A stretch of DNA of 59,487 nucleotides. Origin: Gammaproteobacteria bacterium (GTDB lineage: Bacteria > Pseudomonadota > Gammaproteobacteria > Legionellales > Legionellaceae). A model generated the notes under the pieces. The model worked only from the letters and a program-made list of their open reading frames with translations. It was not told the origin of the DNA and searched no databases. Below are positions 52,275 to 59,487 of this stretch, piece by piece; the first letter of the stretch is position 1, and every line of letters begins with the position of its first letter. Where the stretch lies: the NCBI GenBank assembly GCA_030147855.1, contig JASBUO010000089.1:1-59487 (forward strand), written 5' to 3'. A program made the position numbers and the translations under genes.

Positions 52275-52891
52275 ATGACTTAAATGCCATTGAGGCACAA
52301 TTAAGAGATGGCTTTGAGGCGCTTGGCGTATCGCTTGATACAGCGCCCTTTTTAAGCTATTTAACACTCTTGAAGCAGTGGAATCGTGCTTACAACTTAA
52401 CGGCTGTCCGAGATGTCAATGAAATGGTATCGCGACATATTCTAGACAGCCTTGCTGTTTTACCATGGATGCGGGGTATGCATTGGCTGGATGTAGGAAC
52501 AGGCCCTGGTTTGCCAGGAATACCGCTTGCTCTTGCACGTCAGGATACGCATATTACTTTGCTTGATAGCAATGGAAAAAAAACACGTTTTCTGCGAGAA
52601 GTGGTTCGTAGTTTGGCGTTGTCGCATGTAGATGTGGTTGAATCACGTGTTGAGCGCTATCACCCTCGGCGTTGTTTTGATACAGTAGTCAGTCGAGCGT
52701 TTAGTGCAATGGATTCGATGATTGAAAATACACATCATTTGATTGATACACAAGGATTGTGGGTGGCTATGAAAGGTCATATACCGGACAATGAATTAAA
52801 ACAACTAAAACAATCTTATCAAACAAAAACATATACCGTACCAGGTGTTTCGGGTGCACGGTGTTGTATTTTGATTGAATCATCATCTTGA
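52271..52891 (+). CDS. rsmG: 16S rRNA (m7G527) methyltransferase RsmG
   Basis: SAM-dependent methyltransferase acting on G527 of 16S rRNA; loss gives low-level streptomycin resistance in other bacteria. 206 residues with [20 protein letters not shown], the SAM-binding [15 protein letters not shown] and later [11 protein letters not shown]. Overlaps mnmG by four bases and lies nine bases before parA. Confidence 0.96.
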   Translation: MNDLNAIEAQLRDGFEALGVSLDTAPFLSYLTLLKQWNRAYNLTAVRDVNEMVSRHILDSLAVLPWMRGMHWLDVGTGPGLPGIPLALARQDTHITLLDSNGKKTRFLREVVRSLALSHVDVVESRVERYHPRRCFDTVVSRAFSAMDSMIENTHHLIDTQGLWVAMKGHIPDNELKQLKQSYQTKTYTVPGVSGARCCILIESSS

Positions 52892-52900
52892 GGAGCACGC

Positions 52901-53692
52901 ATGGGCAGAGTGATTGCCATCGCCAATCAAAAGGGGGGCGTGGGTAAAACGACAACCGCCGTGAATTTATCGGCATCACTTGTAGAGCTAGGACAGTCTG
53001 TTTTACTGATTGACTTAGACCCGCAAGGTAATGCAACCATGGGTTCAGGCGTTGATAAGCATGCACTGAAACATTCTTTAAATGAGGTATTATTGGGAGA
53101 CTGCTCCGCCGAAACTGCGTGCATGCGTGTACCAATGGGGTTTGATGTATTGCCTGGAAACAGTGATTTAACGGTTGCTGAAGTCAACTTAATGGCTAAA
53201 ATTGGTCGCGAAACCGTACTTGCTCAGGCCTTAAAGCCCATTCAAAATCAATATGATTATATCTTGATGGATTGTCCACCCAGCTTAAACACACTCACCT
53301 TAAATGCACTGGTTGCCGCACATTCAATATTAATCCCCATGCAGTGTGAGTATTATGCCCTAGAAGGGCTTGCAGATTTGCTTTCAACGATTGAACAGGT
53401 GAAGGCATCGGTGAACCCGAATCTTGCCATTGAGGGTGTTGTACGCACTTTATACGATGGGCGGAATCGTTTGTCACTTGATGTATCCAATGAATTAGCG
53501 ACACATTTCGGCGCGCAGTTGTATCGCACGGTGATTCCTCGAAATGTACGACTTGCCGAAGCTCCAAGTCATGGTATGCCGGCATTGCAATATGATAATA
53601 CGTCGACCGGTGCACTTGCTTATAAGGTTCTTGCTGCGGAGTTGATGGGGCGAATGGAAGAAAGTGTGGTGAAAGAGGAGGTAGTTGTATGA
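52901..53692 (+). CDS. parA: Chromosome partitioning ATPase ParA (Soj)
   Basis: Walker-type ATPase moving ParB-bound origins. 263 residues; the deviant Walker A KGGVGKTT occurs in IANQKGGVGKTTTAVNLS, the A' motif LIDLDPQGNAT follows, and the later Walker B is DYILMDCPPS. It lacks the N-terminal DNA-binding domain of plasmid ParA type Ia, so it is a chromosomal Soj. The parB ATG overlaps its stop (ATGA). Confidence 0.96.
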   Translation: MGRVIAIANQKGGVGKTTTAVNLSASLVELGQSVLLIDLDPQGNATMGSGVDKHALKHSLNEVLLGDCSAETACMRVPMGFDVLPGNSDLTVAEVNLMAKIGRETVLAQALKPIQNQYDYILMDCPPSLNTLTLNALVAAHSILIPMQCEYYALEGLADLLSTIEQVKASVNPNLAIEGVVRTLYDGRNRLSLDVSNELATHFGAQLYRTVIPRNVRLAEAPSHGMPALQYDNTSTGALAYKVLAAELMGRMEESVVKEEVVV

Positions 53693-54594
53693 GTGCAAAG
53701 CGTGCAGGACTTGGACGTAATCTTTCAGCCTTATTAAAGCCTGCTGACGAGCATTTAAATGTAACCACAAAACCTGAAGAGACACAGGCGTTAAAAATGC
53801 TGCCGATTGAAGAGTTACAACCTGGCATGTATCAGCCACGGACAGAGATGGATGAAGCGGCCTTGCAAGCGCTTGCGGCATCCATTGAGCAACAAGGCGT
53901 ACTACAGCCCATTGTTGTGCGCCAACTAAAGAAGTCAGAGCAGTATGAAATTATTGCAGGAGAACGACGTTTTCGTGCCTCACAAATGGCGGGGTTGGCA
54001 GAAGTACCTGTGGTAGTGCGTGATGTGGATGACCAGACCGCGATGGCGCTTGCCTTAATTGAAAACTTGCAACGTGAGGCATTAAATATAATGGATGAGG
54101 CGCGTGCGATGTATCGTCTCAATCAAGAGTTTGCGTTAACCCATCAAGAAATTGCACATGTGCTATCGAAGTCTAGAGCAGCTGTGAGTAATTGTTTGCG
54201 TCTTTTACAGCTAGCACCACCTGTCATGACATTGCTTGAGGCTGGAAAGCTAGATATGGGGCATGCTCGTTGTCTTTTAAAATTAGATATAGATGAACAA
54301 GTGCGAATAGCACAATTGATAGCGAGCCAAGGTTTATCGGTGCGCGAAGTCGAAGCGCTTGTTGCGCGTCTTACAGTGGCTCAGCCGACTGAAGAAAGCA
54401 CACGAGTGCAAGCAGAAGTGCCTGCTGGCTTGCATGACTTGTTGAAAGAAGTATCTGCACATTTAGGAGCAAACGTGCGTCTAAAATCAGGTGCATCTGG
54501 GCGCGGTCGGTTATTTATTGACTTTAAAAATACAGAGCAATTAGAGACACTTTTAAATTTGTTAAAACCGGAAGTAATGGATGTAGTCACTTGA
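53689..54594 (+). CDS. parB: Chromosome partitioning protein ParB (Spo0J)
   Basis: CTP-dependent clamp that loads at parS sites. 301 residues: N-terminal arm GLGRNLSALL that stimulates ParA, the CTP-binding ParB/Srx motif IIAGERRFRASQMAGL, the helix-turn-helix (TQEIAHVLSKSRAAVSNCLRLL region, seen as HQEIAHVLSKSRAAVSN) and a C-terminal dimerisation domain. GAGGAG is just before the ATG. No canonical parS sequence was seen by eye in this window. Confidence 0.95.
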   Translation: MSAKRAGLGRNLSALLKPADEHLNVTTKPEETQALKMLPIEELQPGMYQPRTEMDEAALQALAASIEQQGVLQPIVVRQLKKSEQYEIIAGERRFRASQMAGLAEVPVVVRDVDDQTAMALALIENLQREALNIMDEARAMYRLNQEFALTHQEIAHVLSKSRAAVSNCLRLLQLAPPVMTLLEAGKLDMGHARCLLKLDIDEQVRIAQLIASQGLSVREVEALVARLTVAQPTEESTRVQAEVPAGLHDLLKEVSAHLGANVRLKSGASGRGRLFIDFKNTEQLETLLNLLKPEVMDVVT

Positions 54595-54959
54595 AAAGGG
54601 AAAACTCAACATTTATCTCCGGTAGGGAAGCCGAGATATATGCCCGGCGTTATTTAATAGGGCAAGGCCTTCAGTGGCTGGCCAGTAATTATCGTTGTCG
54701 CTTGGGTGAAATTGACCTGATTATGAAAAGTGTGACAGGCGTATTGGTGTTTGTGGAAGTGAGGCGTCGAACGTCATCTACTTTTGGCGGCGCGCTTCAG
54801 AGTGTCACGCGCAGCAAGCAACAAAAGTTGTTGAAGGCAGCATCCTATTATTTAATGGCGCATCCAATGCTTGGGCATCGAGGCGTGCGCTTTGATGTAT
54901 TAGCGCTTGATGGTAATCCACCAAGGGTTACTTGGATACAGCAAGCATTTGAGGAATAA
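54591..54959 (+). CDS. yraN: YraN family (UPF0102) endonuclease-like protein
   Basis: 122-residue protein with the restriction-endonuclease-like fold of UPF0102; motifs are GREAEIYARRYL, RCRLGEIDLIMK and VFVEVRRRTSSTFGGA, giving the E-D-ExK-type metal site. Substrate is unknown in the family. The start is TTG at 54591, overlapping the parB stop; no ATG lies before the first conserved motif, and the TTG gives the usual length. In E. coli yraN is followed by diaA and dolP, as here. Confidence 0.9.
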   Translation: MKRENSTFISGREAEIYARRYLIGQGLQWLASNYRCRLGEIDLIMKSVTGVLVFVEVRRRTSSTFGGALQSVTRSKQQKLLKAASYYLMAHPMLGHRGVRFDVLALDGNPPRVTWIQQAFEE

Positions 54960-55562
54960 ATGATGAGTATGATGAAAGAACGTATTCAGCAGCTATTTGC
55001 GGCAAGTATTGAAGCAAAAATAACAGCAGCAGATAGTTTGCCTGAATTAATAATCAATGCCGGAGCGCGTCTTTCAGAGTGCTTACTAAATAACGGTAAA
55101 TTATTTGTATGTGGTAATGGGGGGTCAGCTGCCAATGCCCTACATTTTTCAACGGCAATGTTGAACCATTTTGAAGCAGAGCGGCCAGCATTGCCTGTTA
55201 TTACCTTAACGACTGATATGGCACTGACAACAGCACTGTTGCAAGAAGGACATGGAGATCATGTGTTTTCACGTTCTTTGCAAGCATTAGGAACCTCTGG
55301 GGATGTATTACTTTTAATAAGTACTTCAACACAAACTATGAACTTGGTGCATGCGATAGATGCTGCACATGATAGAGCGATGGATGTTGTTTGTTTGGCG
55401 GGCACGGAAGGGGGGGTGCTTGCTAATCATTTAGGTCCAAATGATATTGAGTTGGTTGTACCTGGAGAGGGAGTGGCACGTATTCGGGAAATGCATTTAT
55501 TTGTGTTACATTGTTTTTGCGATTTAATCGATCAGGCATTGTTTGGACAGATGATGGGATGA
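54960..55562 (+). CDS. diaA: DiaA-like SIS-domain protein
   Basis: 200-residue phosphosugar-binding fold protein. The nucleotide-sugar loop VCGNGGSAANALHFSTAML, the segment NHFEAERPALPVI, GDVLLLISTSTQ and RIREMHLFVLHCFCDLID follow E. coli DiaA (a DnaA-binding initiation factor) more closely than GmhA. The loop STSTQTMN differs from STSGNS of active isomerases, which favours a non-enzymatic, DnaA-interacting role. Several ATGs crowd the start; the one at 54960 follows GAGG. Order yraN-diaA-dolP matches E. coli and supports the name. Confidence 0.85.
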   Translation: MMSMMKERIQQLFAASIEAKITAADSLPELIINAGARLSECLLNNGKLFVCGNGGSAANALHFSTAMLNHFEAERPALPVITLTTDMALTTALLQEGHGDHVFSRSLQALGTSGDVLLLISTSTQTMNLVHAIDAAHDRAMDVVCLAGTEGGVLANHLGPNDIELVVPGEGVARIREMHLFVLHCFCDLIDQALFGQMMG

Positions 55563-55569
55563 GGACGTC

Positions 55570-56130
55570 ATGAAATTAAAGATAGGAACATTGGTTTTAT
55601 TATTGAGTTTGTTAAGTGGGTGTGTTGTTGGGCTTGTTGCAGCAGCGACAGGCTTGGTTGTGTATGATAGGCGTAGTGTTGTAATGATAGAGCGAGACGC
55701 ACGTATCTTTCATTTAATCCATACAGAAATTGTGACTGATCCAAAATTCGATGATTCTCATATTGGCGTAACTAGCTTTAATCAGGTGGTATTGCTGACA
55801 GGGCAAACGCCTAAGGCATCTTTACGCGTATTGGCCGAGAAAGTGGCTAAGAAGACGCCTAAAGTGCGTCGTGTTTATAATGAAATTACTATCGAAGAGC
55901 CGATTGCATTTGCAGATAGAAGCAAAGATACGTGGATTACCGGTGAGGTGCGAGCCAAATTATTGCGTAAAAAAGACCTAGAGTCTGGCTCTATTCGTGT
56001 TGTGACAGAAAATGCAGTTGTGTATTTGATGGGGATTGCAACGCCTGAGCAAGCGAACCTTGCGGTGGATGTTGCGCGACAAATCAAAGGGGTACGCAAG
56101 GTTGTGAAAGTCTTTCAATATGTTCACTAA
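55570..56130 (+). CDS. dolP: Outer-membrane BON-domain lipoprotein DolP (YraP)
   Basis: 186-residue lipoprotein. The signal ends in a lipobox LLSGC with Cys18, then two BON domains: the first around VVLLTGQTPKASLRVLAEKVA, the second around AVVYLMGIATPEQANLAVDVARQIKGVRKVVKVF. In E. coli DolP binds anionic phospholipid at the division site and supports outer-membrane integrity. It follows diaA by seven bases. Lgt, also in this window, would modify its cysteine. Confidence 0.92.
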   Translation: MKLKIGTLVLLLSLLSGCVVGLVAAATGLVVYDRRSVVMIERDARIFHLIHTEIVTDPKFDDSHIGVTSFNQVVLLTGQTPKASLRVLAEKVAKKTPKVRRVYNEITIEEPIAFADRSKDTWITGEVRAKLLRKKDLESGSIRVVTENAVVYLMGIATPEQANLAVDVARQIKGVRKVVKVFQYVH

Positions 56131-56173
56131 AGCTGCCTGCGTGGAACAATAATACCTGTGGGAATCATGTCAA

Positions 56174-56761
56174 ATGAGGCCTTGTATTAAAAAACAGATA
56201 CGGTGGCTTTTAATGCATCTGGTCGTATTTTTATCAGGTTGTGCGGATGTCAGTGGTGTTTGGACAGGTGTGATGTTGGTTTACGATAGGCATAATGTGT
56301 ATAAAAAAATTGATGATTATCAAATCGGTGCGCGTGCAAATCGCTTATTGTTTGCAGATGAGCGTCTGAGATGTGAGAAATGCGCCATTGACTTGGCGGT
56401 TTTTCATCGTGATGTGTTGCTAACAGGGCACGTACCAACACGCGCGCTAAGAGAAGAGGCAAATGCAAGATTAGAACACCTAGGAGGAGTTCGAAAAAAA
56501 CACAACCAGCTGGCTGTGAGTGTCAAATCAGATCATACTCTACAAGACAGTTGGGTGACTGCAAAAATTCGAAGTCAGGTTGTTGCCGACGCAGAGATTG
56601 ATCCCCGGCAGTTTAAAGTAGTTACAGCAGATGGCATTGTGTATTTGATGGGAGACATGTTGCCAGGGCAAGCGGCACGTGTGATTCAAATTGCGAGGCA
56701 AACGGACGGCGTAATTCGTGTGGTAAAATTATTCAACTACTATCGACTTAGTCCTAATTGA
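56174..56761 (+). CDS. Second BON-domain lipoprotein
   Basis: 195-residue paralogue of the preceding DolP. A signal peptide with two Arg/Lys clusters runs into VVFLSGC, a lipobox. Two BON-like repeats follow (DVLLTGHVPTRALREEAN and GIVYLMGDMLPGQAARVIQIARQTDGVIRVVKLF). It differs by an extra CEKC pair in the first domain, absent from DolP. It lies 43 bases after dolP and a rho-independent terminator follows at once, so it ends the operon. Probably arose by tandem duplication. Confidence 0.85.
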   Translation: MRPCIKKQIRWLLMHLVVFLSGCADVSGVWTGVMLVYDRHNVYKKIDDYQIGARANRLLFADERLRCEKCAIDLAVFHRDVLLTGHVPTRALREEANARLEHLGGVRKKHNQLAVSVKSDHTLQDSWVTAKIRSQVVADAEIDPRQFKVVTADGIVYLMGDMLPGQAARVIQIARQTDGVIRVVKLFNYYRLSPN

Positions 56762-56773
56762 AAAAATTTAAAA

Positions 56774-56800
56774 AAAAGCCCGAGGGCTACTCAGGCTTTT
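56774..56800 (+). terminator. Rho-independent terminator of the mnmG-dolP region
   Basis: AAAAGCC-C-GAG (56774-56784) pairs with CTC-A-GGCTTTT (56790-56800) with one mismatch and a five-base loop. The A-run and T-run make it usable in both directions, serving the second BON gene on plus and perhaps the small gene on minus. Confidence 0.75.
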
Positions 56801-56853
56801 GAACTCTTTCCCAATCAGGAAGTGGCAAACCTGATCCGGATACCTATACTGTA

Positions 56854-57099
56854 TCAGTGGAAGGGTACTTTCGCCAACCGTTTTAATGGTTTTTCTTTCA
56901 TAGGTGTTCGGAATGAATCCGTAGGGGTTTTTATTGCTCCAAGCTGTTCTTGATTCCGCATTATTTTGTTTGGATGTGACGGCCAGTGCTGGCGACGAAA
57001 TGAGTGACTTTTGTCATGTTTGTGATGAAATTCGTCACCATAGTGACGCGCCATGAGTGCTTGCGTACGAGCACGGGTATGTTGAGTTTTTTCAGACAT
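56854..57099 (-). CDS. Small basic, histidine-rich protein of unknown function
   Basis: 81-residue protein, rich in His, Lys and Arg (MARHYGDEFHHKHDKSHSFRRQ region shown in part as FHHKHDKSHS). No membrane segment or cysteines. The ATG at 57099 has AGGTGA about five bases upstream; an ATG three codons earlier is less well placed. A possible -10 TATACT lies about 55 bases further upstream on this strand. I do not recognise it; a nucleic-acid- or metal-binding role would fit the composition but is a guess. Confidence 0.55.
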   Translation of the reverse strand: MSEKTQHTRARTQALMARHYGDEFHHKHDKSHSFRRQHWPSHPNKIMRNQEQLGAIKTPTDSFRTPMKEKPLKRLAKVPFH

Positions 57100-57214
57100 G
57101 ATAATCACCTTTGTACAACTTTTGATTTAAAAAAATAATCTGTCATCTTCTAGTATAGCAAATGACATTTCTTACGTAGTCCGCCTGGTTATTGAAGGGG
57201 GGTGCTTAGAGGGT

Positions 57215-57320
57215 ATTAGGGCCTTACCAGATGTCGGATATAAGACTGCAATCTTAACCTTTTTGTCAGAAATGGAGATTAGCCTTTGACAATATGGTCG
57301 AGTCCATACAAGGCCCTAAT
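57215..57320. ncRNA. Cloverleaf-like inverted-repeat region, candidate structured RNA
   Basis: An outer perfect 11-base inverted repeat, ATTAGGGCCTT (57215-57225) and AAGGCCCTAAT (57310-57320), encloses three further perfect hairpins: TAAGA/TCTTA (57241-57245 with 57252-57256), TTGTCA/TGACAA (57263-57268 with 57287-57292) and TATGG/CCATA (57293-57297 with 57304-57308). The last has a loop like a tRNA T-loop missing one base. No complete tRNA can be folded. Strand is not determined. The remaining parts of the 313-base gap 57100-57412 hold only the atp promoter. Confidence 0.35.
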
Positions 57321-57370
57321 GGCTTGCCAATGGATTAATTACAATTTAGACGATCTTGCCCTGTGGGTGC

Positions 57371-57399
57371 TTGCGTAAGTGTAATGATTATTTTATACT
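57371..57399 (+). promoter_or_regulatory. Putative promoter of the atp operon
   Basis: TTGCGT (57371-57376), a 17-base spacer and TATACT (57394-57399), followed by TGCGCG, a GC-rich discriminator. Transcription would begin about 57406, close to the atpI start. Position and strength suit the ATP synthase operon. Confidence 0.55.
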
Positions 57400-57412
57400 T
57401 TGCGCGAATTGA

Positions 57413-58650
<1,238 letters not shown>

Positions 58651-58661
58651 TGTGCGTCTAG

Positions 58662-58976
<315 letters not shown>

Positions 58977-58979
58977 AAC

Positions 58980-59450
58980 ATGGATATTAATGCAACATTA
59001 ATCATACAGATGCTGACATTTGCAGCATTTGTCTGGTTCACCATGAAATTTGTTTGGCCTCCTTTGACAAAAGCGCTTGAAGAAAGACGCGACAAAATTG
59101 CAGATGGCCTAGCTGCAGCAGAGCGAGGTCGTCGTGAGCTTGAGTTGGCGCAAGAGCGTGTTAAAGAAGAGCTGAAACAAGTTAAAGCGGATGCGGCAGA
59201 TATTCTTGAGAAGGCGGGGCGCCGTGCTTCATTGCTGATTGATGAGGCAAAAGAGCAAGCACGTGAAGAAGCTGCACGTATTACAAAAGCACATGCCGAG
59301 CAGTTAGAGCAAGAAGTAAATCGTGCTAAAGCCTCTCTCAAAAAAGAGGTCAGCGTTTTAGCTTTAGCAGCTGCCGAGAAAATTTTAATGGCTGAAGTAG
59401 ACGAGGAGAAAAACCGCGTATTACTCGACCATATGATTGAAGAGCTTTAA
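58980..59450 (+). CDS. atpF: ATP synthase subunit b
   Basis: Peripheral-stalk subunit, 156 residues: one N-terminal transmembrane helix ([20 protein letters not shown]) followed by a long charged helix rich in Ala, Glu, Lys and Arg that dimerises as a right-handed coiled coil. Length equals that of E. coli subunit b (156). It lies three bases after atpE. Confidence 0.96.
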   Translation: MDINATLIIQMLTFAAFVWFTMKFVWPPLTKALEERRDKIADGLAAAERGRRELELAQERVKEELKQVKADAADILEKAGRRASLLIDEAKEQAREEAARITKAHAEQLEQEVNRAKASLKKEVSVLALAAAEKILMAEVDEEKNRVLLDHMIEEL

Positions 59451-59453
59451 GTT

Positions 59454-59487
59454 ATGGCAAATTGGACAAGTATTGCAAGACCTTATG
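59454..59487 (+). CDS. atpH: ATP synthase subunit delta, 5' fragment
   Basis: Only 11 codons lie in the window, from the ATG at 59454, reading MANWTSIARPY. The TIARPYA-like start is typical of subunit delta, and this is its place after atpF. The gene continues beyond the window end. Confidence 0.85.
   Translation, partial: MANWTSIARPY

Noticed and set aside
52641-52670. parS-like site around CACGTG in rsmG
   Set aside because: Only the central CACGTG matches; flanks differ at many positions from TGTTTCACGTGAAACA. Other CACGTG cores in the window are similarly poor.
57215-57320. Complete tRNA gene or small transposable element (MITE) defined by the 11-base terminal inverted repeat
   Set aside because: No canonical D-arm, both tRNA-like loops are one base short, and there is no CCA or discriminator fit; no target-site duplication flanks the repeat and no second copy was seen. 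Kept only as a structured-RNA candidate.

Overview
The window reads as a continuous chromosomal segment of a gammaproteobacterium, most likely a member of the Legionellales (Legionella/Coxiella relatives). Supporting signs are the grxD-peroxiredoxin-sodB cluster, Coq7 instead of UbiF, a short RnfB next to metG, a PagP/Rcp-like palmitoyltransferase, an Lcl-like DUF1566 secreted protein, a secreted C1 peptidase, and several large unrecognised membrane or hydrophilic proteins between conserved housekeeping genes. The assignment is inferred from gene content; no rRNA or complete tRNA is present.

Layout. 1-6 kb: peroxiredoxin, Grx4, an unknown membrane protein and AlsS on the minus strand, then sodB and argD on plus. 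5.5-9 kb: rlmB, rnr and an exported unknown (minus). 9-13 kb: DUF4254, an 829-residue multi-pass membrane protein and PagP. 13-20 kb: two transporters, then a ubiquinone locus (coq7 divergent from pepP-ubiH-ubiI). 20-25 kb: DUF1566 protein, a small zinc-binding protein of 58 codons, parC, cytochrome c4 divergent from engB, and a 106-residue unknown. 25-32 kb: seven-gene MoxR/Bat operon led by a cold-shock-domain gene. 32.4-35.5 kb: a three-gene set of retropepsin-like protease, transglutaminase-7TM protein and ATP-grasp ligase. 35.5-41 kb: C1 peptidase and the rppH-ptsP-lgt-thyA order known from E. coli. 41-48 kb: asparaginase, a hydrophilic unknown, glmU, RnfB-like, metG, ubiX. 48-57 kb: a strong promoter with a 22-codon ORF, a second multi-pass membrane protein, then mnmG-rsmG-parA-parB-yraN-diaA-dolP plus a second BON lipoprotein. 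57-59.5 kb: start of the ATP synthase operon (atpI-B-E-F-H, cut by the window end).

Working themes: oxygen and redox defence (peroxiredoxin, Grx4, FeSOD, cytochrome c4, Bat operon), aerobic respiration (ubiquinone genes, ATP synthase), envelope upkeep (Lgt, GlmU, PagP, DolP, Bat, 7TM/ATP-grasp set), and RNA/translation (RlmB, RNase R, RppH, MetG, MnmG, RsmG). Genes are dense, often with ATGA overlaps, and I found no insertion sequence, prophage or CRISPR.

Least explained parts: the two large membrane proteins that share an architecture (829 and 666 residues), the 303-base gap at 48045-48347, a cloverleaf-like inverted-repeat region at 57215-57320, and the protease/7TM/ligase trio. Many start sites were moved downstream of the longest open frame because a Shine-Dalgarno match or signal peptide supports the later codon; this is noted per gene.
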